Assembly (NCBI RefSeq): GCF_963678635.1
Contig: NC_087062.1
Coordinates: 21,873,789-21,937,788, forward strand
Length of the DNA stretch: 64,000 bases
Direction of reading: 5' to 3'
Source of the DNA: Symsagittifera roscoffensis
Lineage: Eukaryota; Xenacoelomorpha; Acoela; Convolutidae
The translations under genes and the position numbers were made by a program. Of this stretch, positions 39,540 to 50,934 are shown piece after piece. The notes under the pieces are model-generated. The model saw only the letters and a list, made by a program, of their open reading frames with translations, was not told the DNA's origin and did no database searches. Every line of letters starts with the position of its first letter. Positions within the stretch are counted from its first letter, which is position 1.

Positions 39540-39955
39540 TTTGAGATTTTGACTTTTTACTGATATGTGATCACTGTTGGTCGATTGATTCGGTCAATTG
39601 AGTCGGTCCATTGAGTCGGTTGATTGAGTCGGACGATGGAATTGGTCGATTGAGTCAGTTGATTCTTCGGGCGATTGAGTCGGCATTTGCACTAAAAACA
39701 GTTTTCTAATAAACTAGTCACAAAATACCTTAGTACTTGAGACACCCAGTGGTCGTATTTTGGGATTCGAGATTTTGAAACTTACTGATAAGTGATCACT
39801 GTTTGAGTCGGTCGATTGAGTCGGTCAATTGAGTCGGTCGATTGAGCCGGTTGGTTGAGTCGGGTGACTGAATTGAACGATTGAATCGGTCGATTGTTTG
39901 GGTAATTGAGTCGGCATTTGCACTAAAAACAGTTTTCTAATAAACTAGTCATTTA
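39540..39955. repeat. 13-bp minisatellites inside a duplicated ~220-bp unit
   Basis: Arrays of GTCGATTGAGTCG lie at about 39580-39682 and 39801-39913, roughly eight units each. Both are followed by GGCATTTGCACTAAAAACAG and TTTTCTAATAAACTAGTC and preceded by GAGATTTTGA and ACTGATA-GTGATCACTGTT. A third, array-free partial unit lies near 39980-40100. Confidence 0.85.
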
Positions 39956-40149
39956 ATATTTTAGTAATATATTGCGAGGTTTGAGATTTTGAACCTTTAC
40001 TGATAAGTGAAGGCATTCTGTCTGTACGGCATACTGTCTGTACACACTGTATTATACTACACGGCTAAAAATAACACTTTTCTCATAAACTAGTCAAAAA
40101 CCATTTTGGTAATTTTCTTTTGAGATTTTGAACCTTAACGATGAGGGTC

Positions 40150-40455
40150 CTTATATATTTATAGGGCATGTCGTCATCACTGGATGAGTCGTCTTCAATT
40201 CGCCCATCCCAGACCACAGCGTGCCAGCGACCGCAACCTCGCACTTAGGAGAACGCAAGAGCGTCCATGGCAGTGCTCTCCTCCTCGTCACTGCCCGAGA
40301 GCAGTTCAAAACGGAGACATTCATCAGTTGCTCCGGTTCCGACTCCTAGTCGGAGTCACGGTAGGGCACCACTGTCTCGACTTCAATCTGGTCTCCTCCC
40401 TCCTCGTCGTCATTCTCGCCCTTTGGTTCCTCGTCCGTGTCAGAGGAACTAAATA
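40150..40455 (-). CDS. Acidic Ser/Asp/Glu-rich frame, possible exon
   Basis: On the minus strand a frame beginning near 40453 encodes SSSDTDEEPKGENDDEEGG and continues to a TAG near 40349. A second phase downstream has GSDEEESTAMDA and later DDSSSDDDMPYKY. Such acidic segments suit a nuclear protein. It may be the C-terminal part of the JmjC gene to its right, with frame damage. GC content is higher than in the flanks. Confidence 0.35.
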
Positions 40456-40619
40456 TAGGTAAACATGATCGATATGGAGGAAGGGTTGGATGTTCTTCTG
40501 TGGTTTACATTGGGAAGGTTCAAGTTAGTGGTCAAAGGTGGAAAGAACAGGTTGTTCACATGCCACCATACTTATTTAGTTTAACATGCAGTAAGCAAGG
40601 TCAAAAGCAATAGTTACAT

Positions 40620-41060
40620 GTGCATGAACGAGTGGAAAGGTGCCCAGTCCCGACCACAGAAGGAGCACATCCTGTATTTTGATCCAGCATCTCAAACACA
40701 TTTTGTGTGCCAAGTCGCCACCAAGTATTTTTTTTACAATTCCCGTTCATCTTCGCAGCATATAGGGCACATTTCAGCGTCACATTTCAGGGCACAGTTC
40801 AGTAATTCATTTAGTTACTCAGACTGCATTCTAAAAATTAGAATCATATTTCAAGTTATAGAAAAAAACTGTCTTTCAAATGACAAATAATGAATCTAGA
40901 CATATTCGAATGTGGTAATAGAAAGTCCCCAGGCCCTTTTGACTGATATATGGGCAGGCAATGCCCCCCCTGGCAATTCTCCGCATGACCCACAATAGTG
41001 TTGGAAGAGACTGTCCATTTCTTCTTTATTCGCCAGCCTTTTCTTAGTTGTTGGCTTAAT
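40620..41060 (-). other. Cysteine-pair coding-like segments downstream of the JmjC exons
   Basis: In minus sense, 40940-41060 encodes a short stretch with HYCGSCGELPGG, and 40620-40790 encodes in one phase CPICCEDE, then after two stops KYRMCSFCGRDW. C-x2-C pairs suggest a zinc-binding module (PHD-like?) of the same locus, decayed or multi-exonic. Confidence 0.3.
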
Positions 41061-41261
41061 ATACAAAACTATCAAAAGTTAGCATGAGAAGTTAAACTAA
41101 GTTTTTGGTATGTTTTAAGCATTTCAGTATACGGGATGACGAAACTCAATTTTTGGGATCAAGTGAGTCTTTCTGTATATGCGATTAAACTGAGTGCTGT
41201 TTTTGGGATACGGAAGTAAGTATTTCAGTATTTGGGATCAAATTCGGCCAGAAGTACTTAC

Positions 41262-41804
41262 GTAAAATATTCTGGCAAGGTGGTTATCTAAGGCTTTGTC
41301 GTGCGCCTTCAGAATTCTCCAGACCTCCTCCAGATCTTCTAATTCTTGTGGCGGGATTGTGTCTCTGGTGCTACAAAATTCTCTTTCTCTATTTTCATTT
41401 ATTTTGACAAAAATGTATCAGTTTAATCTTTGATACTAATCACAGATGCACCATAAGCTCATTCAGAGCCAACATCGGAGAAGCAGGGTAGCAGCTGCTG
41501 AAGGGTTCTTCGTCTCTCAGCTCATGTCGAAAAGCTCTGGCAGCCGTCAGCAGGTGTCCACGATGAATGAAATTGACTCCCAGAGCCACTGACTCTTAAT
41601 GCGTTTCAACCATGTGTATCATGCCAGCTGGCATAACAAGGGCTTGGCGTTCCGTCAGAACAACTGTCTGACACCCTCCAGCATCACAGCGAAGGTCATC
41701 CACGGGAAACATCGGTTTCCAACCCAGAGGTTCCTGCATCAGATTTTCCCGGAAAATCTGCTTGTTGTTGACCGACGGTACCATCAAACAAAATGTCTTG
41801 CAGC
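41262..41804 (-). pseudogene. JmjC-domain (KDM2/PHF-like) exons with an in-frame stop
   Basis: Exon 41444-41804 follows the acceptor TTTTTTCTTTTAG and encodes the C-terminal half of a JmjC fold: KTFCLMVPSVNN, then LVMPAGMIHMVETH, a TAA (41597-41599), then ESVALGVNFIHRG. This corresponds to the PxGxIHxVxT...DSLxxGxNF core of KDM2/PHF8-type 2-oxoglutarate/Fe(II) histone demethylases, including the third metal-ligand His. It ends at a GTGATT donor. Exon 41262-41370 (acceptor TTTTGTAG, donor GTAAGT) continues in phase with an acidic helix region (PPQELEDLEEVWRILK). The HxD half was not found. One stop may be a real mutation or an assembly error. Confidence 0.55.
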
Positions 41805-42393
41805 CTAAAAGAAAAAAGAACTAATTGGAACATGTTTATATATTTTGTTGAAAAAATTGTGCACCAATTTTTGTTCAACCTTTCACTAAAAAGTACATCA
41901 CAGTGTTACAGTCGCCCACTTAAGTCACATATGAGGCTAAAGAAAAATAGGCCCTGTAACCATTTGCCCAAGAGTCAGGGACAATATCTCTTGTGTTTTT
42001 CTACCTCAAACGGTCGGAGCCAATTCGGTTCACATGCGACATGAGACTAAAACCTTTGTTACAGCTTAAAAGCTACTACCAAAACACACCCCATTCTAGA
42101 AAAAAAAACGTCCCCATACTTAGGTCTCAAAATACCTAAAACACGCGAACTCCGTTAAAAACAGGGTCGGAACAATCCGTATAGTTATTTTTTGTTAGAC
42201 AGTGGAAGTTTGATCCATTTCAGATAGATCAACCTAAAGCTCTCCTTACCTCAACATAACAATATAAAACACAATTATTGGGTACTCACATATCGGCGCA
42301 CTCTAGATTTTGAGTAAATAAATCAATAAGGAACTCGAGAAAGAATGGGGAACTAAGTTTGACTCAAGGAGTTTTAGATTAATAAGTTCCAGT

Positions 42394-42730
42394 TTGAGAA
42401 ATGAGTTTTGGCGCTGGACCATTGGGATACCTCGGCTGTCCACCTTTCCACCGAAGGTTTACTCTGGTCCAATGCTGATTTGCTTTCTTCTCCACTCGCG
42501 ATATTTCTGTCTTCTATTCAGAATGAGACAGCTCTACTCTCGTATAATCTTATATCTGGTTTCTTGCGTTGCTCAAGATCAAATTTCCAAATATGGTCGA
42601 CTGGCACATACTCCCCGGACTCAAGATTGGTGTCCTCATCGCGTGTCGCCGTCTGCCATTCCCCAGAGTGTTGAGTGTTGCTCAAGGTACAGTGCCAGTG
42701 GTCGTTTTCAGAAGTTTGCAGCAGATTTGA
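42394..42730 (-). other. Coding-like segment upstream of the JmjC exons
   Basis: In minus sense about 42540-42680 is open and encodes SGEWQTATRDEDTNLESGEY and then VPVDHIWKFDLEQRKK, ending in a TGA; an adjacent phase is open to about 42470. GC-richer than the flanks. Probably upstream exons of the JmjC locus; no domain recognised. The plus-strand open frame across it is an antisense artefact. Confidence 0.3.
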
Positions 42731-43034
42731 CTTTATCTACACCCCAAAATTCACAACCATGCAATTGTCACATTATCGCTAAACAGCATCAAGAAAAGCA
42801 TACACATGCACCCTAAATTTCCGCTTTGCAAGCTAAAGAATAAAACTTCTTTTTTTTATCGAATCAGTAAATAGTCATGCAGCTTTTTGACTCATATAAC
42901 AGATATAACATATTAATAACAAAACTTTGGTGCATTAAAATTTCTTTTCCGTGACCTCAGATTTCATCCGCGTTCACACTCAAGCCCCTTTTTTTCCCTC
43001 TCAAGACTCAAGAATCCGACACTGAGCTTCCTGC
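42731..43034. other. Gene-free spacer
   Basis: AT-rich; no gene or repeat recognised. Confidence 0.4.
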
Positions 43035-44434
43035 TCATTTCGCGATTCTCGCCCTTGAGGTGCTAGAACCTGATGCATTCGTCACTGTAAACTGCCTCAG
43101 CAGCGCTTCCTCATCGTCGGAGCTGATCACGATATCTTCCCACGCCTTTAGTTGTTCGTAGGATCGCATCCACTTCCTCTGTTCTTGCAATTTCTTCGGT
43201 TGAATTGGCAAACTCTTTACTTTAGATTCCCTGTTCAGGCAAAAAGAGTTATGTAAGCTCAAGCTCACGTTCTTCGCTAAATCCTCTTCCAATATTGACT
43301 CCCTCGCCTTGGTATTATCTCTAGACACCCTAACAACTCTTTTCCAACCCGTCGTGATTGCATTACGATGGGTCAGCAAGGGTCTTTTGAAGAATCCCGA
43401 CCCTATCTCAGCCAGGAACTGTCGATATACTTTCTGATGCTTCTTCATGTGATCCTTCGTCACCGCGTATAACCATGATGTCAATGTCGCTCGAAACCAT
43501 GGGAAGAATCTTATGCGGCTCCACACGTGCCTGACCTCCATTGGTATAGCGAATACCTTGCACGCAGTCTCAAACAACTCAAACATCCTGCTGTAATCAA
43601 TGGCATGTATCGATTCCACTGTTGGTGTCTTCGACTCTCGATATTTCGTCACGTTTCCTTCCATCCATCGCAACGCCAGCATTGAACTCACTGCCAATAG
43701 GGTCACCTTCTGCCGATGATCGGGAAATCCGATTGACCGAACTTCCTCCACGTCCCATATCAAGCAGAGGTTTGAGTACTCCGGATACCACACCGTCTGT
43801 GCCAGACAGTGGCGCGGGCATTCCCCATGTTTGAGGTTGATACTCCGGAGGTTGCGTTCCAGCAGAGGTTCCAGCTCCATCATCTTTTCGCGTGTCACAT
43901 CATTCTCCTCCAGGGCTGGGGTACCGTTCACCGGCTTCCCAATCTTGTGCTGTCTCTCGAAGTCACTCGTGTTCTCACCTTCCAGACTCAAAACTCTTCC
44001 TCCCAAATCTCACTCAAGTTATCTCTATGTTCCCCTAGTGCAGTTCCCAGGATCTTTCTCAACAGTCTGTGCGAGTGATGCGACATTCGGGCCAGGCGTA
44101 CGCTTTGTCGATTAGTATCCTCTGGCTGGATACCTCCACCATTGCCACTAGGGACTTCGCGTTCACTGGTAACTTATAGGCTTTACTCACAGGAAACCCC
44201 ATTTCCGCCTCAAGATCAATCTTCCATCCTCTGATGTACTTCTGGGTTATTTGCGACGCCACAGGCCATGACTCCACTCTCAACGCTGTCACTAAGTGGT
44301 GCTCGGACTCCAGAATCTCCAGCGACTGCAAGCTGCACATCCTTGAGAAGAACCCCAACGCCGTTGCTTATTCACAGTAGTGTTCGCATAACACTCAGCC
44401 ACTATCTGTACTTCACTCTTCTCCTTCTCTGTGA
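43035..44434 (-). CDS. Unknown protein, large exon(s) next to the assembly gap
   Basis: A frame of 324 codons (43035-44006, opening at TTG, so the true start is upstream) and a second of about 100 codons (44059-44358) in another phase are both coding-like and GC-richer than their surroundings. They are probably two exons of one gene, or one exon with a frame break near 44010-44060. Features: an acidic start, a WYPEYSNLCLIWDVEEVRS core, many Trp/Phe in the middle, a Lys/Arg-rich stretch and an acidic end (SSDDEEALLRQF). No family recognised. The 5' end is lost in the gap. Confidence 0.55.
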
Positions 44435-44634
44435 NNNNNNNNNNNNNNNNNNNNNNNNNNNNNNNNNNNNNNNNNNNNNNNNNNNNNNNNNNNNNNNNNN
44501 NNNNNNNNNNNNNNNNNNNNNNNNNNNNNNNNNNNNNNNNNNNNNNNNNNNNNNNNNNNNNNNNNNNNNNNNNNNNNNNNNNNNNNNNNNNNNNNNNNNN
44601 NNNNNNNNNNNNNNNNNNNNNNNNNNNNNNNNNN
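44435..44634. other. Assembly gap (200 N)
   Basis: Exactly 200 Ns, a conventional placeholder length; the true distance is unknown. Confidence 0.99.
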
Positions 44635-44925
44635 AGTCGTTATTCAGTAGAACCCTGATTTGAATCTATATGACCTAGTTGACTTTCCTACAATAAGGAG
44701 AAGTTGCAGTGATTGCTAAGTTCCATAATTAGAAGTAGCTGCTCAAACACGTACGTTAAATTCACAGTTGTGAAGTAAAATTGGTCCAATTTTCGCTGTT
44801 TGGTTGTTTGGTTGACAATATCAATGAGTTCTTTGATGTTCGATATTTGGTTTTTATTTTTATGCCTTTTTTGGTTTTTTTCCCCCGATTTAAGCACTTA
44901 TCTTATCGAATTTTTTTTTACTGTG
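44635..44925. other. Gene-free spacer
   Basis: AT-rich; no gene recognised. It ends where the duplicated unit begins (ACGATAGGGTACACAAG). Confidence 0.4.
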
Positions 44926-44989
44926 AAAACGATAGGGTACACAAGAACAGTGTCGGAAAATTTGTTGGGTTTTTGGATGTGCCCTTATT

Positions 44990-45571
44990 TCAGGAGCTAA
45001 TCAGTTGTTTTATCGACTTCTTCCTGTGAACACACTCTGATCGCAATTTTACAGAATCTATTCGCGTCGCTTCTTGTAGCTTCTCGATACAAACTTCTCT
45101 CTCCCCCATTGGAAGGGTCGTCGAAAGCCCTCTTGGATAGCGCTTACAGGTTCCATCTTTACTTGCAGCGACCCCGCCGGCACCGCATCTATATTTAATT
45201 CTTAATTTACCGATCTCCCCGTTCGTAGAAAAAAAAGAAACTGTAGAATCCATCCGGAGTTTTTGTAATTCTACATAACCCAGTCTGTACTTCCTTGTTG
45301 GTTTTTTTTTCACTATGAAGACATCCCGTAGAGTCCTCCTCTCTAGCGTTCCCAGGTTACAGCGCGCAGCTAACCTATTGAATACTGAGTGAAAATTCTC
45401 ATGTGTCTCACCCTCCTTCTGTTTTCTTGGCATCAACTGGTGTGTTGAACGTCTTGTTTCACGAGTGTACCCTCGACCGTTTTGTTTTCGAGTGTAGCTT
45501 ATCTTTTTAAACGTTTTCTCTGCTGATAAAAAAATCAGCAAAAAGAGTATTCCTGTAAAAAAACCCACCAA
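44990..45571 (-). CDS. 193-codon frame with N-terminal hydrophobic segment (unit A)
   Basis: The frame opens at TTG, but GGGTTTTTTTACAG just inside is a good splice acceptor, so this is probably a 3' exon. It begins with a hydrophobic stretch (GILFLLIFLSAE), then a basic region and a GC-rich Arg/Lys/Gly segment with five Cys. No family recognised. The copy at 52424-53005 differs by a few residues. Intactness of 190 codons in both units could reflect recent duplication rather than selection. Confidence 0.35.
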   Translation of the reverse strand: MVGFFTGILFLLIFLSAEKTFKKISYTRKQNGRGYTRETRRSTHQLMPRKQKEGETHENFHSVFNRLAARCNLGTLERRTLRDVFIVKKKPTRKYRLGYVELQKLRMDSTVSFFSTNGEIGKLRIKYRCGAGGVAASKDGTCKRYPRGLSTTLPMGEREVCIEKLQEATRIDSVKLRSECVHRKKSIKQLISS

Positions 45572-46219
45572 ACTAACGATGTCTGTGAAAGTCTAGAGAA
45601 CTAAGAGAATGAATTATTGTTAGGGCTTGAAAATGAACATATCACTTGTGATTTTTTTTTTCATTCCGTTTTTCTGTAAAACCAAATAAAAATGAAAAAT
45701 GAGAAACTTATGGTAGATAATAGTATGCTATAAAATAAAACGGGCTGCCTGCCAACAAGACTGACAGAAGACATTTTCCGAACAATTTTGAAAAAATTTT
45801 TTGCAAACAATTGGTCTTTTATTTTCTTGATGTTTTTAGAAAATCATGAAAATCATCAGCAGCAATCACTGTTTTTGAAGAAAAAAATAAATGAAATCAT
45901 TCAAGTCCTTCAAATTGATATATATTAGAAAAACATTTGCGGTATAGATCGCTATAATATCAACACTGTTCTCATCAGACAAAGTCTACTAGCACGTCAA
46001 CTACATAGAGTTTAAGGATTGTTTGAAAACAAGAAACTACACAAAGTGTTTTAAAATAGTTAAGTTATGTCATTTTTCAAAACAGAAAGCCAATGATTCC
46101 TCAGATTACTCACCAACTTGACTTCTATTAGTTTTTGGGCAAATTGTGAGCGTTTCAATTTCAGCTGAGCCAAACATATATAAAACAACATTAGCAAAAC
46201 ATCAAAAATGAAGCGATAT

Positions 46220-46593
46220 CAGGCGCGGACCTGGGAATTTCTCGAGGGGGCGCGGATTTCAAAAAAAATTTGAAAGTTTTGCCGACCTTTTTTTGGTCGA
46301 CTAAATTGATTTTCTGAGCTCTGTCAAACCACTATAAAGACCTTATTTGACGAAATTTTATGCGTCGCAAGCTAATTTTTGAAAAAAGTCAAAAAAAGGC
46401 GTTGTTAGTCACTTTTTGGAAAATTTCGATCAAAAAACAAAAAATCGCGTTTTTTCGCGCACGCCTATAGAAAAAGTTTTAGGGTCCGTCAGCAATTATG
46501 GATATCTCAAAAATGTACACAAGGGAGACCCTTCGGGTAGGCAAGGGGTCGCATCCGTGAGAAAAAAAAGCGTCCCCCCTAAATCGGCTACTG
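46220..46593 (+). mobile_element. MITE family 1 (hAT-type) in unit A
   Basis: Starts CAGGCGCGGACCTGGG and ends CGGCTACTG. The flanks agcgatat (46212-46219) and agcaatat (46594-46601) form an 8-bp duplication with one mismatch. The interior matches 13922-14325. Confidence 0.8.
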
Positions 46594-47303
46594 AGCAATA
46601 TGATGATTCATTCAAGAATTTCAAGTAACTGCAGCTCTGGCGGCAATTGGTTTCAACTTCTGACCGCGAGTAATTTCAATTTGCAAAACTACGTTTTCTG
46701 AAAATATAGCCTACCTGCGTTGATTGTGATTGGATAATGACCAATTTTGTCATACTAATATCCCTTTTAAATACATTATATTTTTTACTCATAAGTAAAA
46801 ACGAAACTCGTGAAATTAAAGATCTCTATTTTTTTTTGCAATTTTTTTGCTCACGTGAGGATAAAACGATGAAAACAGGAGGCATTTGAAGAAAAAACTA
46901 CAAGTTTCTTGGATGCAGAATAGAGTATTTCTGAGTTTAAATGTCAGCTCATGAACTGGCTTAGGAAAATGTGTTTTTTCGTTTTACTTTAAGTCAACTC
47001 TAACAAGACTCACTGAAAAACAGGAGATCTCTCTGTGGCATTTTGCATTCACAATTAGCTTCAAGTTTCCTAAATGCTTAAAATCATTTTTTTTTTTGTA
47101 AAGTTAAAAAATTTAAATTTAAATATATATTTTTTACTATAATAACCGAAAAAAACACGGGATTTGACTTTTGACTTATTTAATACGTTTTCTACTAGAG
47201 TTTTTCAATTTTTAAGGTGCAAATAGCCACTTTCTTTAAATTTGATTAGCTAAGATAAAGATATAATTTAACAATAAATTTTGAGCTCTAAATTGAGAAC
47301 TAA

Positions 47304-47892
47304 TTGATGGTACTTTTTAGGAAAATTTTATTTCAGTTACTTTTAATTCAGTTAAGATCAGTAAGAATAAACATCTCCACATCACATAACTTACTCACTC
47401 AACAATATGCACTTCGTATATGCACTTTTTTGTCCCATTTTGTTATCCTTCGCATCGTCTCCTTCTTTTTGCGGCCCTTAGTAATAATGTCAATCATCAC
47501 CGCCACAATCTTCGGTACCGACATGTTTTTTGAGAATTTTCTCAAGCTGACCTCAACTTGTCTCTTCGAGCCCTGGCTCCAAAATAACACCAGTCTCTGC
47601 TTGTTGCGGGGTCATCCCACCTTCGTCTTCTCTTTCCCCTCCGCTGTTCTTGCTACTTCGCTTCTCGTTTGGATCTCCTCGTCTCGTCCTGTTAGAACCT
47701 GCGGTTCGACGATCCCCTCGTTGCTGACCTGCAATGCCAGCAGCTGCTCTTTAGTCTTTAGCAACGATCTTCCAATGTACGTGTCCTATTCGCTCGTTCG
47801 CTTCGTTCGTTAGCCTCGCTCGTCAGCCTTGATCGTCCGCCTTGTCCTTCGGCCTGTGTTCCCTCGTTTTTGACTTGCAACATTCACACGGC
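47304..47892 (-). other. GC-richer segment with a possible minus-strand exon (unit A)
   Basis: Around 47560-47780 the minus strand is open and encodes an acidic/basic mixed stretch (VSNEGIVEPQVLTGRDEE), followed by a second basic phase (RKFSKNMSVPKIVAVMI). The plus-strand frame 47304-47813 is also open and hydrophobic. The strand cannot be settled; the same holds in unit B at 54736-55320. Confidence 0.3.
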
Positions 47893-48942
47893 TTTGATTT
47901 TCTCGTTCACTGAGTGCTAAAAACCACCAGAACAGATTGACACCGCCCTTAGAACAGTTAGGAAATTCATCAAGAACCCCGACATCAACAGAATCAGCAA
48001 TCTAACAACCATTAGATCTTCCATCACCCCATAACCATCAAGAAGTTCAGCAACTGCATCCTTATACAGGCACCATCATATTCAATTTTTGAAGCATGTG
48101 ATTCCTCGCAAGACTACTTGGAAGAGAGCAATGGAGAAACCACAAGAATGGCGCATTCCAAAAGAGTCTGAACGATTTTGGCCCCAAGTTCTGTTTTATG
48201 TTCGATGTCATAGAATTAGCCTCCAAGGACTAATGGAAGTAGTAATTTTGTGCATTCATTCAAGCTCTTTCTCAAAAGCTCACTGTCATTGTTAGTCGTG
48301 ATGCACCCAAGGGTTTTTCCAGGAACTTTTGAGACGAGACTCGGGTAGACGGCTTGTAGCATTTTTACAGACTTAACGTACGTATCTGTTTTTTCTTTGG
48401 ACGCAGCAAGTGTAGATTTTGATTTTCTCGTTCACTGAGTGCTAAAAACCACCAGAACAGATTGACACCGCCCTTAGAACAGTTAGGAAATTCATCAAGA
48501 ACCCCGACATCAACAGAATCAGCAATCTAACAACCATTAGATCTTCCATCACCCCCTACCCATCAAGAAGTTCAGCAACTGCATCCTTATAAAGGCACCA
48601 TCATATTCAATTTTTGAAGCATGTGATTCCTCGCAAGACTACTTGGAAGAGAGCAATGAAGAAACCACAAGAATGGCGCATTCCAAAAGGTTCTGAAAGA
48701 TTTTGGCCCCATGTTCTGTTTTATGTTCGATGTCATAGAATTAGCCTCCAAGGACTAATGGAAGTAGTAATTTTGTGCATTCATTCAAGCTCTTTCTCAA
48801 AAGCTCACTGGCATTTTTAGTCGTGATGCACCCGAGGGTTTTTCCAGGAACTTTTGAGACGAGACTCGGGTAGACGGCTTGTAGCATTTTTACAGACTTA
48901 ACGTACGTATCTGTTTTTTCTTTGGACGCAGCAAGTGTAGAT
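47893..48942 (+). repeat. 525-bp tandem duplication found only in unit A
   Basis: 47893-48417 and 48418-48942 are near-identical; unit B has a single copy (about 55326-55849). Each copy carries the start of a coding-like frame (PEQIDTALRTVRKFIKNPD) and the inverted fragment described below. Copy 1 has TAA in its CCATAACC, copy 2 has TTATAA; the unit B copy has neither stop. Confidence 0.9.
48241..48400 (-). repeat. Inverted copy of part of the downstream coding frame (unit A)
   Basis: These 160 bases, and 48766-48925, are the reverse complement of about 50340-50500 with only a few mismatches. Unit B has the same arrangement (55673-55832 against about 57247-57408). The short plus-strand frames at 48089 and 48614 run into this antisense segment. 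Confidence 0.85.
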
Positions 48943-48962
48943 TTACTTTTTCGACCCGTTTT

Positions 48963-49590
48963 ATGATTACTCGTGTATTCAAGAATTGGGGATTTTCGGA
49001 AGGTTTCAAGTACGATTTGACTAAGGCGACGATATTATCACTACTATACGATCTCGGCTTGAAATTACAGGCTTCGAATCATTCGTTTCGTCTCCTAGAC
49101 ACTTTTGTCGAGCAACCGCCGAAATTTTGGTTCGCTTTACAAACTTCTGTAAGCCCGCGAAAACATTTTCTGGATTTCGAAGTGACCTAGTTTCTTGCGT
49201 CAAAGCAGTTGCGTTTCTTTCACTGAAAACCACTGAGCTTCAAGTATTACGCGTGTATATCTGGGGAGATAATTGTGAGATTGGTGGCGTGGAGGTTACC
49301 AGGCTCGCGTTCAGGCTCCTCGATGTCGACATTAGTGTACAGTCGACTAGCAGCGTTATCTGTTTCGCAGGTAAGTCAATTTCGTTTTGGAAAAACATCT
49401 CTCATGAGTATTTGTCCTATATGTTATATATAATCAGTATGGTTAACTTTATTCGCTCTTTAAATAAATCAAGCACTTTGGCTCCACTCAGTACTATCTT
49501 CCAAAAAATTATATTTGTAAAATGGAGCAGAGCGAAAAATGTCTCTGCGTACGGACAAAAGCCAGTGCGGAAGTTAAAAGCAAATAGCTA
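48963..49590 (+). other. Coding-like block, unassigned (unit A)
   Basis: ATG at 48963 opens 75 codons (SEGFKYDLTKATILSLLYDL) to a TAG; an overlapping frame from GTG at 49127 runs 154 codons and includes KTTELQVLRVYIWGDNCEI. GCAGGTAAGTC near 49370 is a good donor. Probably exon pieces of the same gene as 49840-50934. Near-identical in unit B (55870-56498). Confidence 0.3.
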
Positions 49591-49839
49591 ATCCTTGTTA
49601 ATGAAATCCACAGCCAAGGCTTAAAACACTGAGAATTCAATTTTTTGAAAGTACAATTCCTTTGATTATTTTTATCACTAAATTCAGCATACCATGCAAA
49701 AGAACGCAGATACGCTATGAAGCAGAGCGTTGATCCCACCACAGTAGGCGACCAAGAATCGGGTTGGTTGTACAGCCAAACAAATTCCCTAAGACAGTAA
49801 GGAGTAAAGCTGACATTTAGTGGCGATTCACCATTTTTG

Positions 49840-50934
49840 TAACGGGTGGTTATTGGTGTCTCTAATGAGCAGTCATCTGATACAGTCTCGTGGCTCCCAC
49901 TGTATGTGTCGAACTACACTACAGACTTCCGCCCACTAACTTGCGAGACAGAGACTGGTAAAAGAACTGAACTCAAAGTGCCATTTCGAAAAAAAATACT
50001 GGTCAGCATCGAAGACATTCGATGCGTTTGTACAGATGCCACCCACATGATTACTCGTTGTTTCGAAGCAGATATTTGTAAAATGACACAAAAAGATAAC
50101 CGATGATATGCATCCTCACGAAAAATTTGCCATTCAGCGCTTTGAGGAAAATTTGACCAGACGGAGGGTCAAAAAGCCATTTTTTCATTTGGGGACAAAG
50201 CTGGCAAAGTGGTTGCAGTCTCTATTTCTGGAATCTGTGGGCTGACTGTCATCGCTGACAAGGAAGAAATGAAAGAGGCTAGCAGAGAAATTGAAGATCT
50301 CTTTAGAGGAGTATGGAAAAATGAAGTTGTTGTTCGCCCCAAACAAAAAACAGATACGTACGTTAAGTCTGTAAAAATGCTACAAGCCGTCTACCAGAGT
50401 CTAGTCTCAGAAGTTCCTGGAAAAACCCTCGGGTGCATCACGACTAAAAAAGCCAGTGAGCTTTTGAGAAAGAGCTTGAATGAATGCACAAAATTACTAA
50501 GAGCAAGAGGTAATTTTAACGCTATAGGGTACAAAAAGTGGGCTGAAAAATACTATCAATTTTCGGTGCTTCTCCTTGAAGAACACGGATTGACTCCCTT
50601 CAAACAAAAAATACTTTTAATGCCAAAGCTTGTGGTGAGCAATTTTATACTAAGTCCCTGGGAACATTTGTGCGAACCTCTCGAAAAATCCAACCATCAA
50701 GCGAACAAGGATTTCCAAAGTAGGACAATGCGAGGCGGAGGAAGATTGCATAACCAAGACCCATTATTGTTTGAAACGTTGGTTTTTTTCCTTCTACAAG
50801 TTCATCAAATCTGGCAAGTGCACAAGTTTTTTCTAAACAATGCGGGAGACGTCTTAGGACGAACCAATCCAATACCGTCGTATTTACAAATATGTCAAAA
50901 AAAATCGAGAACTTCCGAAAGTTGTCGTCGGTGA
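49840..50934 (+). CDS. Unknown, possibly transposase-like protein (unit A)
   Basis: A first frame (about 49840-50106) and a second (about 50152-50934, about 260 codons, no ATG at its start) are separated by one frame break. The second has mixed alpha-helical composition, a basic middle (KASELLRKSLNECTKLLRARG), and the block HLCEPLEKSNHQANKDFQSR, with an aromatic, helical end. Acidic residues followed by a Ser-Asn-His block late in the protein recall uncharacterised transposase-like proteins in invertebrate genomes, but I cannot name a family. Unit B copy: about 56747-57841. Confidence 0.4.

Noticed and set aside
42394..42816. 140-codon plus-strand frame
   Set aside because: The minus strand shows more protein-like segments and belongs with the adjacent JmjC locus; the plus frame has no motif.
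43597..44115. Plus-strand frames opposite the unknown gene
   Set aside because: They are antisense to the longer GC-richer minus frame.
44268..44663. Open frame across the N gap
   Set aside because: It is an artefact of undetermined bases.
48089..48295. Plus-strand 68-codon frames at 48089, 48614 and 55521 as complete genes
   Set aside because: Their 3' thirds are the antisense of the downstream coding frame, and the upstream part is open beyond the ATG, so the ATG-to-stop unit is not a gene.
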